A stretch of DNA of 64,000 nt. Source: Solenopsis invicta (Eukaryota; Arthropoda; Insecta; Hymenoptera; Formicidae). Of the stretch, positions 33,799 through 45,857 are shown piece by piece (positions within the stretch are counted from its first letter, which is position 1; every line of letters begins with the position of its first letter). A program made the position numbers and the translations under genes. Below the pieces are notes generated by a model, which was given only the letters and a program-made list of their open reading frames with translations, made no database searches and was not told the origin of the DNA. The stretch is taken from contig NC_052671.1 in assembly GCF_016802725.1 (NCBI RefSeq), positions 18,521,231 through 18,585,230 on the forward strand, read 5' to 3'.

Positions 33799-34550
33799 AT
33801 GACTATATGATATGATATGAGTGTTAGTATATGTATTTTTCTATTTGTAATTGATGCAATAAGGTGTTTAAATAATAATATGATTCGTGTATTACTTGAC
33901 TTAATATTATATCAAGTATTAAGTTTAAAGTGATCTCTGTGTATCAGAAAGACAATTACATTTATTATTTAAAATTTGAAAATTTTAAACCCGTACAAAT
34001 CTTCATCTTAATTTGTTAGAGTAATTGCATTCTAACTTATAAATTTTTCTAAAATGATTTTTAAATTAAAAAAATTATTTTATGAAAATATTTAAATATA
34101 TTTTATGAGTGTTTGATTTTTTGAAATTAAAATTTTATTACCTTCTATCATTTTCATAATTTCTATCAATTCAAAAATATTTTACAAAAGAATAAAACAA
34201 TATCTACAATTTTTCGAGACTCGAGATTTTCGAGAATCTTAAATCCAAAATCTTGTCTTGTCTTGAAACTTAATATAAAAGTCTTGTCTTGATCTCGTCT
34301 CGAATTAGAGATTCTTGAAATCTCGAATCTTGACGGCATCCCTAACTGCAATGTTCGATAAAGGGTATATTTGCATTAATACTGACACTAAGTCGAGACT
34401 TAATTATGACAATCAACGAGCTTCAAATTTGGATCTGATATTTGCTAATCAATACTTGGCAGGAATCATTGATTACGAACAGGAGAATGATACTTGGGGA
34501 TCGGAGCACTTTCTTATTCTAATGTCAATGGGTAATAATACTTAAAATAA

Positions 34551-34879
34551 TTAATATATTTAATGTTTTTAACAAATACACGACAAAAGCACAGCATCAT
34601 TATCTTTTTTTTATTATCGTCACGTTGCTCTTATGTTGTTGAAAATGATTGATAAAGCAAAATGTTTTCCACGAATAGAAGTCATTTTGTTGGCAACAGA
34701 ATAAGCAACAGTTGCTCTCCGTTTGCTTTGAATCTGTTGACATAAAATGTCTCAAATCTGCTCTCATGTTGTTGAATATGTAGGACTGTGAGTTACGTTT
34801 TCAGCAAATACACAGCAACTAGTCGAAAATGCTCAGCATTAAGTTGCCTGATTTTGCAAAACATGCATGACTATCAGGA
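34551..34879. repeat. 329-bp repeat in the LINE, copy of 38110-38444
   Basis: The segment from AATTAATATATTTAATG to GACTATCAGG is a direct, about 95% identical copy of the right-hand part of the element at 37104-38446. It separates LINE ORF2 sequence on both sides. Confidence 0.85.
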
Positions 34880-37103
34880 TTATCTATATAAAAAACGATC
34901 TAATAGAATTTCTAATAAAAGAACAGCATGGGCGCAGTATGCGACCCTAATGGTTGAACCTTTTTGGGAACAAAATTCTGGAGAAATGGAAAATTTGAGA
35001 GATATGGAACAAATTTACTCTAACTTTGTCAAATTGATGGTGAGAACGACCAGACTGGCATCAGGTAAACCAACTGAGGACAACTCTATAGATGGTAACG
35101 GAAACAAAAAAATTGAACTTAGTAACAAACGTCAAAAACAGCAAGTAAGTTGGTGGGATCAAGAATGTGAGGAAATACTGAGACTGAGAAAAAACAAATT
35201 AAATAAATGGACACATACTCGTGATAGAACAGACTTTGTAGAATATAAAAGAATTAGAGCCATTACTAGAAAAATTTTTAAAAGAAAGAAAAAAGAAAAC
35301 TTTATAAAATTCTGTAATAGTATCAATAGATTTACAAGTCCTAGTTATGTGTGGAATACCATGAGAGTCTTTAAAAATGTTTAGAAAAAATTAGAAAAAA
35401 AATTAATTGGAACAGTTGGAAAACAAAAAATAGAGAAGAAGAAATTATGAAAACCATCGAAGAGTTGTCTCCAGCGTGTGTGCCAATGGACTATTCGTTT
35501 CAGATAAGTGCTGATTTGGTGATAGATAATTACCTGGACAATCCCTTTAACATGTACGAACTTGAGAGGGCCGTGAGCATGGTTAAAAAAGTTTAGCCCC
35601 GGGGGATGGGATAACTTATCCTATGATAAGTAATCTACCAGAATCTGCCAGACAAGTATTACTAAATATTTTTAATAGTATTTGGAACGAAACGGCCATC
35701 CCGGCGGAATGGAAAAGATATCAAATCTTTTTTCTAGACAAAGCAAGGAAGGAAAAGGTTAGACCCATTACATTGTCTTCATGCTTGTGCAAAATCATGG
35801 AAAGATTGGTAAATGAAAGATTCATATGGTGGCTTGAAAATAATCAAAAATTGAATAAATTACAAAACGGTTTTAGGAGAAAAAATCTTGCTCAGAAAAT
35901 CTAAAATTACTGCAAACATAAAAAAATTCTATCTTGTTGGATGGTTACTCACTGGGGGTATTCTTAGATGTGTCCTCGGCGTATATAATAACGTAGATTT
36001 CAGTATACTAAAGAGAAAACTAATCTCAGAGAAATGTTCAAAAAGAATTTCAAATTTTATTAATAGGTGGTTACAAACTAGAAATACTGAATTTATTGTT
36101 AACAACAGCAAATCATTATTTAGAAATGTTGACAAGGGTTTGCCTCAGGGAGCTGTGCTTAGTCCAGTTTTGTATGCGTTTTACACAAAAGATATAACTA
36201 ACAAAATAGAAGACGATATTAATGTTTTACAATTCGCGGACGATATTGCGTTATATAGGTGTAGTTATAGTAGATTAGATAATAAGAATCGTATCGAAGC
36301 GGCTGTTCAGACAATTGGGAAAAATTTAAGTAAAATTAATTTAGAATTAGAACAAAAAAAAAACAAACCTTGTGGAATTTTCAAAATCAGGTTTTATCGA
36401 TGAGAATTTGAACATCAAAATTAATGGAGTGGAGGTCAATAACCAAGGGTCAGCTAAATTTTTGGGTATCTGGTACGACAACAATTTAAAATTTGTTCAA
36501 CAAATTAATAAATTTAGAGGGAAAATTAATAGAACAAATTCAATCCTCAAATACTTAAATAACGTTTCAAGAGGAGTGGAAATTAACATGGCACTTATGC
36601 TGTACAAGAGTATCGTTAGATCCACAGCGGATTACGGCAGTTTTATATACGCACCCCAAAATGAAGATGCAAAATTAAAAATAGAACGGGGTCAATTTTT
36701 GGGCGTAAGAATAGCCCTGGATTATAGGAATTCCACTCCAAATAATGTGATGATGGCAGAAGCTAAATTAACATACCTGTCTGACAGAGCTTTAATGTTA
36801 GCTAAAAATTTTTGTCTCAGAGTTTATAAATATGGTATAGATAGTATAAGAGTAAGTCTTAACAATCTAGTCGAATCCGAAAAATATATTAGATGTAGGA
36901 ACCCCTTGAAAAAGATCAGTATTTTGAGCCAGGCTTGGATCTATGTTAGTAGTAATAACAATGTCATTGGAGAAAAAGAAAATGGTTACAAATTATGAAA
37001 TATGGAGTATGAGATTCTTAATATCAAAATAGAGATTGACTATGTAATTGGTCAAGAATATAGGACCAAACCAAAAAACATTTAATTTGATGTCAATAAT
37101 ATT

Positions 37104-38446
37104 AACCCTGATAGCGCCTGTCTGTGTTGTTATTGTAATGTTGCCGAAAACAAAGGGCATTAGTTTTCAGCAAATTTAGAACAAGGTGTGTGCCTCATTT
37201 GCCTTTAGTTTGACATCATATGAATTCAGCACATTTTGCTGCCAATATGCTGCGTATTTGCTGTCAACGGTTTATCGCTATATATAAAGAGCAACATGAG
37301 AGCAAGTTGCCAACAACATGTGCTGAGTCATAAATTTCAGCAAAAATTCAACAACATGTCGAAAACGGTTAAATATATGTTTTGTACTTTTTTTCAAATA
37401 TATAAAAAATAAATAAGTTAATTCTTCTTTCTGCTGAATTGTCACCACCCTGCCAAAAATGTGTGATAAAAACCGTTTAAAAAAAAGTAATCCGAATCGA
37501 TCGAGATTTCTACACCAAAAATACGGTATTAAGACCGATTGAAAATAAGATCGGAATCCAGATAAATTTATTAAAACAAAATACATTAATGTAAACGTAA
37601 TAAATGTTTAGTTTACAAAAAAGTATTTCTTGTATCCTTTTCGTTAAAAAGAATTAAATTTAAATTCAACATTTAATTTATGTACAAGATTAAATAACAA
37701 TACAAATTGTTATTTACATATAAAAATATAAAATTTTATGTGGACCAATGTTCCACACACACGTCACGTTTGAAAAGAATGAGAGCGAGTATTTGTCTCG
37801 AGCTTACAACAAGCAAGTTCTACAAGCTTACGGAAGTATGAGCTGGGGTGTCCGCCGCGGTGGCACCTAGATATAACGCCTGTGGCCGCACTCGACTCAC
37901 GAGAAAATCTCCCGCGGCGTGGCCGCCTAGCGGTGACGCCAGCACTCACTTGTTAAATACATTTCAATCCGATCTGATAGCCAAGTAAATAATTAATTTA
38001 CTCCTGTTTATTTATTACATTACACACGCTCGCGCAAACACACAATCACATACGCACACGTGCGCACACACACACAAATCATTTTCGACATTTTATTTGG
38101 CTACAAGACAATTAATATATTTAATGTTTTTAACAAATACACGACAAAAGCACAGCATCATTATCTTTTTTTATTATCGTCACATTGCTCTTATGTTGTT
38201 GAAAATGTTTGATAAAGCAAAATGTTTTCCACGAATAGAAGTCATTTTGTTGGCAACAGAGTAAGCAACAGTTGCTCTCCGTTTGCTTTGAATCTGCTAA
38301 CATAAAATGTCTCAAATCTGCTCTCATGTTGTTGAATATGTAAGACTATGCGTTACGTTTTCAGCAAATACACAGCAAGTAGTCGAAAATTCATGTTCAG
38401 CATTAAGTTGCCTGATTTTGCAAAACATGCATGGCTATCAGGGAAA
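37104..38446. mobile_element. unclassified element with CCCTGATAGC inverted ends
   Basis: The left end CCCTGATAGC (37104) is complementary to GCTATCAGGG ending at 38446. Subterminal words such as CAACATGAGAGCA and TGCTCTCATGTTG lie in inverted orientation on the two sides. The middle has a G+C-rich block (37850-37940) and a CA-rich stretch (38040-38080). No transposase is found, so it is non-autonomous. Confidence 0.6.
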
Positions 38447-38449
38447 GGA

Positions 38450-41400
38450 TGTAACAACCTAGATAAAGAATTTATTAATAATACAAAAAAAATACAAATT
38501 GAATGATAGGACATTGTTTATGTACACCCAAGGACTTTGGTCACAATATATTCAGTAGCGACAGTGCGAGAAAAGTATAGGTCAAATTTTTTCTGCGCAT
38601 GCGTTGGCTGTACAATCAAGAATATGGCGGACTGTCATAACAATATCACGTGATATCACATATGTAGTCAAACTGCACTAAACTGCGACGATATACCGGC
38701 AAATAAAATAAGAAGAAAAATTAGTAAAGCTGAGGAAAATTTTATATTATAATTATAATTTTATTATTATTATTTAAAATGAATGCAAGAGGAGGCTATT
38801 CTTGTGCTTTTGCTACATGCAAAAATATTTCTAGACGGACAGAAAATAAAATAAGTTTCTTTCGATTTCTTAAGGATATTGAAAGGTATGTTATGCGGCG
38901 CCTACAATGGGGTCGTAGAGTCGCAGGAGCGGTCGTAAAATCATATATTCTCTTCTTTGATTGGTCCGTCGCAACGATTGCGACTGAAATTACGACTGTA
39001 CGACTTCATTGTAGACGCCGCATTAAAGTTAAAATTACGTAAAAATTTATCACAAGACATGTACACAATGATCAATATAGATTAATTAATCTTAAAAGTT
39101 TTTAAATAATTCTAATTATTTTAGTGCGCTGTATATTGATTGCATGTATAAAACTTAAATCCTTTAATAATATGTAGATATAATACATTAAACAATTTTT
39201 TAGAAGTAAGCTTTGGATAGAAGCTTGTGGACGTCAGGATCTCATAAAGAAAACATTTGAGGAACTACATAGAAATTATCGTATTTGTAGTTTACATTTT
39301 TCTCAAAAGATGTTCCTGAATGATTTGCGAAACAGGCTTCAACCAAATGCTATTCCTACAAAAGAACCATCATTCACAAACAATGGAAGCTATTTCAAGC
39401 GATGTAATACCCAATCAGCCTAATTGTCAAGAACCATTAGAAGCAGGTCAGTTATTTAAGACCGATGTGTTATCAACATCATTTTTTATTGCATACTTTC
39501 CATATGTTTTCCATGCCTGTCCAATTCTAATTATTTCTATGTATGAAAAGTTAATATTATGTTTAATAATATATCAATAAATAGGCCAATAAAACGAGCA
39601 AAACTTTTTAGGTGTTAGTATAAAATAATGTATAATTTCTGTTTAATTGGCCTACTTATTGATATTTTATAAAGCTTTATGGACCTGCATATATTTTTAA
39701 ATTTATCTGCAGATGAAAGAGATGAATCTATTCTTTCGGAAAGTAAAGAAACACAAACAGATTTATCAAGAAATTCACCACGAAAAAAGTTATTAAGGAA
39801 AAGAAACGTAATGCTGCAAAAGAAAATAAAAAGGTTGCAAAGAAAAACAGATACAAAGAAGAAAATTAAGATTCAGGACTGTAGTACCATTGCACATTAT
39901 TTAAATTTGACAGATCATTTTTTACCAGAACCTTTTGCTAAGTTTGTTAAAACACAAGCTCGTTTAAATCAGTATTTAAAAAAAGGTAGAAAATATACAC
40001 AAGATTTTAAAGATTTTTGCTTGGGCATGTACTTTAATAGTGCAAAAGGCTATCAGCTATTAAGCAAAACATTTATTTTACCAACAAAACGAACCTTGCA
40101 ACGTTTTATAACCAATTTTAAAATTTCACCGGGCTTGCATGACCTTTTATTTGATGTTTTAACCCAAAATAAGTACTTTTGCTGTTCCTACCGACAAATA
40201 TTGTATTTTGTGCATGGATGAAGCATCGCTCAAAGCAAATTTGTTTTACAATATCAGTAAAGATGAAGTAATCGGATTTGAGGATACAGGAAATGGCAAG
40301 TCTTTCTCTCCTGCATGCAATGTTGCTCTATTAATGATTAGAGGCATGTACAAATCATGGAAACAACCTCTGGGCTATTATATTCTACATTTTCAGCTGA
40401 TAAGCTTAAAAATGTGATTACTGAAGTAATTAGTAAATTGCAAGGAATTGGACTTAAAGTGATTGCATTTGTAACAGATATGGGTAACAACTTTATACAA
40501 TTAGAAAAGTTGCTTAATGTTACAACAGATTCTCCATATTTTTTCATAAATAATGAACAAATTGCTTATTTTTTTGATCCTCCACACGTACAAAAAGCTG
40601 TTAGAAATAATTTCTACAATAATATAATATATGCACATTTAAATAAAATTTCTTGGGCTTACGTAGAATAATTGTACGCAATAGACGCTCAAAGAGAATT
40701 TCGATTAGCACCAAAACTCATTAATTCTCATATTCGACCTACTAATTTTGAGAAAATGAAAGTCAAATATGCCGTCCAAGTTTCAAGTGCATCTGTTGCT
40801 TCAGCTTTAAGAACACGCTAGGTCTTTTACCATCCGATGCTCTTGCTACAGCTGAATTCATTGAAAATATGGACAATTTATTTGATGTATTTAATTCTTC
40901 TAATGAAAACAGTAAAAAACAACATAAAGAAGCTTTTACTGGCACAGAGTCTGAACAAGCTTTTCTTTTATCATTAAAAACGTACTTATCTAATATAAAA
41001 ATATATAATAAAGCAAATAAAGATCTTTCTAATAAAGTAAAAGCATTTGACAAGTGGATTCACAATATCAATAGCCTGTTACATTTATAGTCTTATTTAC
41101 AAAAAAATGCTCCAGATATAAAATTCTTACTTATGCGGAGATTTAATCAAGATTCAGTAGAAAATTTATTTGGGAGAATAAGATCTTTAAACGGTAACGC
41201 TTTCAATCCGACGCCAATTCAATTTTATTTTACATTTAGAAAAGTTTTTACAATAAATTATTGTAATGTAACAAACGGGAATTGTGCAGAGGACTACGAT
41301 GACATATTAACTGCATTGATAAATTATACTAAAGAAAATCCTGTTACGCAACACAAAATACAAGGAGATGATTCAATTTTACAAAATAATGATTATCGTA

Positions 41401-41800
41401 CTATGGATCTGACAGAAGAAAATGCTTTTCTTTACATTTGTGGCTATCTTATGCGTAAATGTCTCGATAAACATTCTTGTGATATTTGCTTAACATATGC
41501 AAAACAATATATTGTTTAAATAGCACATCATATTATTGCTTCTTTCGAGCATATAATTCTATTGAAGACAATCTTTATGGCAATTTATTTATGCCAAATA
41601 AAGAGTTTATAGAATATGTTAAAAAGCTAGAATGCTGTTTCTTTAATAATATTAATGAGCTAATAATACAACATGAAATTATTCTAAACTTAATATTTAT
41701 TTGCAATAGTATTGAATTTAATCATCCCTGTTCACAATTTCCATTCCAATATTTAATTAAATTATACTGTAGAGTCAGATTGTTACATCCAGCCTTAAGG
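38450..41800 (+). mobile_element. decayed THAP/P-like DNA transposon
   Basis: A spliced THAP-transposase relic (38779-41890) is bracketed by GGATGTAACAACCT (38454) and, inverted, AGATTGTTACATCC (41777-41790), possible terminal repeats. The left end directly abuts the element ending at 38446. Confidence 0.6.
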
Positions 41801-41890
41801 AAAGGAAGGCAGGGAAGGATGCAACAAAAACTCTTTTATTCTCGTGACCGCACTAGTGGGATGTGCGGCACGAGCCGAACGCACTTTTGA
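38779..41890 (+). pseudogene. THAP-domain P-like transposase, many lesions
   Basis: The enzyme would bind element ends through a THAP zinc finger and cut through an RNase H-like core. Exon 1 (38779-38885) starts MNARGGYSCAFATCKN with the first cysteine pair and ends at the donor AG-GTATGT. Exon 2 (from 39204) supplies LWIEACGR, CSLHFS and the terminal NAIPT, completing the C2CH motif in phase. A third exon (from about 39712) carries a basic coiled coil and the segment TQDFKDFCLGMYFNSAKGYQ. The catalytic region follows with MDEASLKANLF, FVTDMGNNF and FFDPPHVQKAVRN, then RFNQDSVENLFGRIRS. Frame breaks lie near 39365, 40205, 40385 and 40815, with stops at 40669-40671, 41088-41090 and 41517-41519. 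It is clearly older than the P-like gene at 45725. Confidence 0.8.
38894..39022. mobile_element. 129-bp MITE with TTA duplication
   Basis: The element reads TGCGGCGCCTACAATG at the left and CATTGTAGACGCCGCA at the right. It is flanked by TTA on both sides (38891-38893 and 39023-39025), as PIF/Harbinger-type MITEs (TWA targets) typically are. It landed six bases inside intron 1 of the THAP gene, leaving the splice donor GTATGT intact. Confidence 0.85.
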
Positions 41891-41899
41891 TGATTCCGA

Positions 41900-42501
41900 A
41901 ATTATGCGTCAACGTGTAATGACACGCTTTAACGCCTTTTCAGAATCGTGCGATCGTTGGTCCTAATTTGAGTCAGAAAATTCAATCTCTATAACTCGGG
42001 ATCGGACCGAGTGCAATCTTTTCGAGTCGGGAGGTTAGTGTGTGAGTACGAGATGGGTCGATGAAATAAAATTTTACATTGGAACTTCTTTTAAACTAAA
42101 ATTTAACATATATTCTGATACTTGAATTTTACATACATAAAGGTTCAAAAAGAATTAGCAAATGAATACATTATCGGTTATTGTTATTTAATAGAAAAAA
42201 GAAAACAATATAACAAGGTAATCATTGTTAATTAAGACAGCAGTACGTAATCGGTTGGTTTAATTAAAATACAAAACGATTAGGTAATGATTATTCAGAA
42301 GTTTAAAATTTATATACATTGTTTAATATCGATACATAATTATAAAAGTGAACAAAACAAGAAATTAATTAAAGGTTATTGAAGAAATTAGTATTATGCA
42401 TTATCGCTAGGAGTTATAGTATAAAATAAAATAAAAAAAAACTTAATTTTATTACATTTGTGTAGGAGAAGATGGAATTGTAAGTTTCGTTAATTTACTA
42501 T
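41900..42501. other. no gene recognised
   Basis: A G+C-moderate stretch (41860-42060) passes into A+T-rich sequence. No ORF or repeat is recognised. Confidence 0.5.
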
Positions 42502-43056
42502 TTAGGAGTGGTAATAATTATAAAATAACGTGGATTCGGTGGGAGGTGGATCTTCAGGATCGTGTTGGGAAAAGAGAATTACTTCTTCTAGGAATTCCAC
42601 GCTGGACGTGGAATTCACTGGTGAGGGAGGAGGGGGAATTTCCTCTATGAGTTCCACGCTAGGCGCAGGACTCAAGGGGGAAGAAGGATTAGAGAGATCC
42701 TCTGGGACAGGCGAATACGAGGGGGAGGGAAAATCAACGGGGTCTTCGGGGATAGGCGAGTACGGAGGGGTATCTGGAGCGATCCTATATGTAAGGAGAG
42801 AGGAGATAGAAGGAGCAGGGGACGGAGAAGATGGGGAAGGGGAAGGTGGGTCGCGTTTCTCTGGGATAAGCGGAGGTATCTCCAAAGATGGCGCCCATCC
42901 AGGAGCCGGTTCCTGGCGCAAATTCTCCCGTTCCCTTATCCTTAGGATTGCCCAGAGGCACTCGAGGATAACGATTTGCCTCCTGAAGTATTCCCGGAGA
43001 CGATTCGGACGATGGCGATGGGGTCGCGATTTTCGTGGGATGTGAATTTTGCCCAC
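42502..43056 (-). CDS. unassigned proline-rich ORF
   Basis: The 184-codon minus-strand ORF begins with a basic stretch (PHRHRPNRLREYFRRQ, then LECLWAILRIRE). It continues with a long Pro/Ser/Glu-rich low-complexity part containing near-repeats of PxYSPxPEDPxxFPSPSYSPVPED. The first residue is GTG, and an acceptor-like CGGTTAG lies just upstream. A donor (AGA-GTAAGTTAG) lies near 43113 and an open frame runs on upstream to about 43350, where a TATAAAATACGC motif occurs on the minus strand. A short intron (about 50 bases) and an upstream promoter are therefore possible. No family is recognised. The opposite strand is also open (Gly/Glu-rich), which is common for low-complexity G+C-rich DNA, so coding is not certain. 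Confidence 0.4.
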   Translation of the reverse strand: MGKIHIPRKSRPHRHRPNRLREYFRRQIVILECLWAILRIRERENLRQEPAPGWAPSLEIPPLIPEKRDPPSPSPSSPSPAPSISSLLTYRIAPDTPPYSPIPEDPVDFPSPSYSPVPEDLSNPSSPLSPAPSVELIEEIPPPPSPVNSTSSVEFLEEVILFSQHDPEDPPPTESTLFYNYYHS

Positions 43057-43360
43057 TAACCGATAATTAATCAGTGAATTAGGAGAATCCGGTGACTGAA
43101 TAAAAACTAACTTACTCTCTGATTGATAAATATGTCAGGTCCCTCTGTCTTCGAAGGCTTTGTGGTTGAAGTCGGTTCTGGGAAGACCTCGGAAGCTCGG
43201 TGGTTGTTTAATTGAGGCACAGATTCTAAGTTTAAAATGATTTTAACGCGCACAGCTTCGACACTTGCAACGCGTGGATGTGAGTGCGAAGTTGAATGTG
43301 CGGATGTGAGTGCGGAGTTGAACTTTGAATTTTTTGAATGTCCGAGCCGTTCGAAGCTGC

Positions 43361-43371
43361 GTATTTTATAG
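43361..43371 (-). promoter_or_regulatory. TATA-like motif upstream of the proline-rich ORF
   Basis: On the minus strand TATAAAATACGC lies about 300 bases upstream of the proline-rich ORF, with an open frame and a splice donor between. The surrounding sequence is more G+C-rich than most of the window. Confidence 0.3.
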
Positions 43372-43379
43372 GGCTTAGG

Positions 43380-43985
43380 AAAAGGGCGTGAGATTAGTTT
43401 AGTGGGTGAGGTGAGGATTTGATTGGGTAAAGCCTTTTGAGCTTTTTCCCTTTCCTTGGAGATTCCTTGTTGTCGAAATTTTGAGCTTATTCGTTGGGTA
43501 GTTCACCAACGCTCACTACCAATCTTCTCGGATGATCTCTCGTTGGCTAATTTTCCATCTTCTCCCGATTTTTCTTAACTCTAAGAGGGGCGAGCAGTTG
43601 CATCACCCAATCGCTTAAGGGATTCGTTATCTTACGGTTTCTCTTCTTGGAACGTTCGGTCTCGATTTTTTATATCGCCGCGTCCGTTTATTTGGGACTC
43701 GCTTTCCATATGAATCATCTTTCCGTTCGTGATGAAACATAGGTTCGAACAAACAAAGCCGGGTTGTAAATTTTGATTTTATAGTTTTATAGTTTCCATC
43801 CGGCGTCGCGACTCAATCTTATCTCTGATTGTTGCCAGACTTTAATAACGTTTAAATTTTTTCTCTTTCGAGTCCAGGCTTTGTTCGTCCATATGAATTA
43901 TTAAATAAGCATCGTTGCTTGTAATTTTGTCGTCGCACGATTTCTCCCTTTTTTGCTTCTATTTATTGCTGCGGATGTAATATGT
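43380..43985. other. no gene recognised; inverted AACAAAGCC words
   Basis: A mixed-composition stretch. GAACAAACAAAGCCGGG (about 43748) and CCAGGCTTTGTTCGTC (about 43880) form a weak inverted pair about 130 bases apart. No ORF is called. Confidence 0.4.
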
Positions 43986-43989
43986 GGCC

Positions 43990-43991
<2 letters not shown>

Positions 43992-44054
<63 letters not shown>
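43992..44054. repeat. (AT)n microsatellite
   Basis: About 60 bases of uninterrupted alternating A and T. Confidence 0.95.
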
Positions 44055-44056
<2 letters not shown>

Positions 44057-45472
44057 CGAGAACAATGTTTGATTTCTTTTTTCTTATAACAGCCGGGTGA
44101 TAGTGTTATTTGTAAAAGAGAAATCGTGGAGTTCCGGGTATAAGTATTATAAATTTTACAGACAATCCCTTAGCATAATTTATATAATGGATGCGAAAAG
44201 GGAAATCGTGAAATCCTCTGGATGTAACAGATTATTTTATACTTTAAAATTTATTAACAGAAATTTTAAATCTCAATCTGGTCACAAAAAAATTATAATT
44301 TTAAACCACAATTAAAGACGTTTTCATTTTCTATTTTATTTATTCGCTGTTTTATTTTATTTACTTGTTTGGTTTTAATATTTTTATTGTAATAAATAAA
44401 AATATCTAATTTTGTGATTATGTTTTTTAAAATTATCTGTAACATTGTTTTAATATTTTTATTAATTTTATATCATATATTTTGAATAAACTTTTTTACA
44501 TATAATATTAATATTTTGTTCATTTCAATTGTTGCAACATCTCTAATAACCTATAATACCTATTGCATTTTTATATATTCATAATCTTACTACAATTTCT
44601 ATTGTACTTTACTTCTTATTTTTTCATTTATTCTGCTTTCAAATTTTTATTCATTAATTTATTTATTTTTGGGTTTTAACTGATATATGTCAACTGCTAA
44701 CCCCATTTGCAACATCCTACACTTTCGTGCAATGAGAACTAAATGTTTATTATCAACAATTATTAATTATGATTAATTTATTTAATATTTTTTTAGAATA
44801 ACACCAAATATCTTGGAATCTTTCAAGATACGTAGAATCTTTCAAGATACGTATCATCTATTGCGATGAAAATGCTGCTACATACTGCAAGAGTCAATTT
44901 GTAAATAATTTCATACAAAAAAATGTGAAAAATGTAATATTGGATTTTTTATTACTTTGTAAGCGGGAATTAGTTAGACTTTAGGGTATTAATAATAATT
45001 AAATAAATTTTTATTGTTATTTTATTATTTTCCCTATTCTTATTCTAATACCAGATAGCATAAATTTGTATACACATCTAAAATTGGGATATAAAACATC
45101 TTACAGACTACTTAAGTTATGATGTTTTAAAGATGCCTTATATTTCGATTTTAAACTTGTATTGTCTGAGATTTCCATTAAATTGTTAACTTACAATTAT
45201 CACACTTTGCATACTGTGTTATAATGTTATTAATTTATTCCAGAAATACATTGTCATTAAAAAAATAAATCTATTTTAGTATATACAGTTGTATATTGAA
45301 AATCATATATAGGATTTATCTGAATTGTAAAAGTAGTTTGCAAAATGTTGTAACGTCTCTTGTTGTCGTTTAAATTTAGCCCTCCTGTACAATCCTCAAA
45401 ATGGCTGACAGTCACGTGATCGAGGACCATTGACATCAAAGAAACCGACAGCTACTGTCGCTACTGTATATG
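44055..45472. other. A+T-rich intergenic, no gene recognised
   Basis: Nothing coding is seen. A short tandem duplication of AATCTTTCAAGATACGTA lies at about 44816-44853. Confidence 0.6.
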
Positions 45473-45814
45473 GCTGCGTTCAGATTCTCCACCATAGAAC
45501 TTATAGTAATGGAAGGAGAATACGGCCGACGAGCTGTGAGCAAGATCTAAAGGACAGAACTATATTTCTGTCCTTCTCAGGGACTTTTCTTCTCTCTGCG
45601 CATGATCACGCTTCACCAATCAAAATTTGTAGATATCGGAGGATTGTTTCAGATTGTTTATATCTATCACTTTTAACGGGAAGATATTTTCTGTACGTAG
45701 AGTGAGATTTTATTTTTATATAAAATGGTTAAATATTGTAATGATGAGGAAAATTGAGCTTGAGAGCCACGCAAGATGTCAGGTGCGAATAAATAAATAA
45801 CAGCATAAATCCAA

Positions 45815-45857
45815 TGATAAACGTTTCGACCTTTAATGTCGGTCATCTTCAGTATAA
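45815..45857 (-). ncRNA. hammerhead-like motif, minus-strand PLE copy
   Basis: On the minus strand CTGAAGA (45846-45852) and GAAAC (45823-45827) flank a GACC/GGTC helix. It is the same motif as at 51153-51194 and, with different stem bases, as in the old PLE. Confidence 0.45.

Larger units (their letters stand above)
30369..34344 (+). mobile_element. hAT transposon with perfect 8-bp target duplication
   Basis: The element begins TAGTGATGCC and ends GGCATCCCTA. It is flanked by ACTGCAAT at 30361-30368 and 34345-34352, a perfect 8-bp duplication as expected for hAT. The subterminal regions are rich in CAAGACGAGAC / GTCTTGTCTTG words on opposite strands. It splits the LINE endonuclease domain, and removing it rejoins the flanks in sequence. 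It contains a transposase relic and its own inserted MITE. Confidence 0.92.
29891..36998 (+). pseudogene. LINE ORF2 (AP-endonuclease / reverse transcriptase), interrupted
   Basis: ORF2 would nick the target and prime reverse transcription there. The endonuclease begins IKILIWNARGIKDKK (29891), continues DIVVLLETKWP, then NCLIIGDFNAHHTLWN (about 30277-30320). It resumes after the hAT insertion with INTDTKSR and SNLDLIFAN, then DTWGSEHFLIL (34490s). The RT part shows LDKARKEKVRPITLSSC (35735-35785), GLPQGAVLSPVLYAFY and QFADDIALY (36230-36255), then a C-terminal region to 36998. Frame breaks include a 10-base G run at 30065-30074, exactly where the endonuclease frame is lost. Others are a stop near 35382, one near 35596, a frameshift near 35895 and one near 36365. 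Confidence 0.88.
27791..37100 (+). mobile_element. APE-type non-LTR retrotransposon (Jockey/I/R1 group), interrupted
   Basis: A 5' UTR-like stretch (27791-27984) is followed by ORF1 with zinc knuckles (27985-about 29625), then ORF2 with an AP-endonuclease (from 29891) and an RT with an FADD box. ORF2 is split by a hAT element (30369-34344) and by a 329-base repeat (34551-34879). The 3' end is near 37100, where another element begins. Assignment to the Jockey/I/R1 group rests on ORF1 zinc knuckles plus an N-terminal AP-endonuclease; I cannot fix the clade by eye. Confidence 0.85.

Noticed and set aside
42530..43045. Gly/Glu-rich plus-strand ORF opposite the proline-rich ORF
   Set aside because: It is the complement of the Pro/Ser codons on the other strand. 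It has no splice or promoter context and is lower in information than the minus-strand reading.
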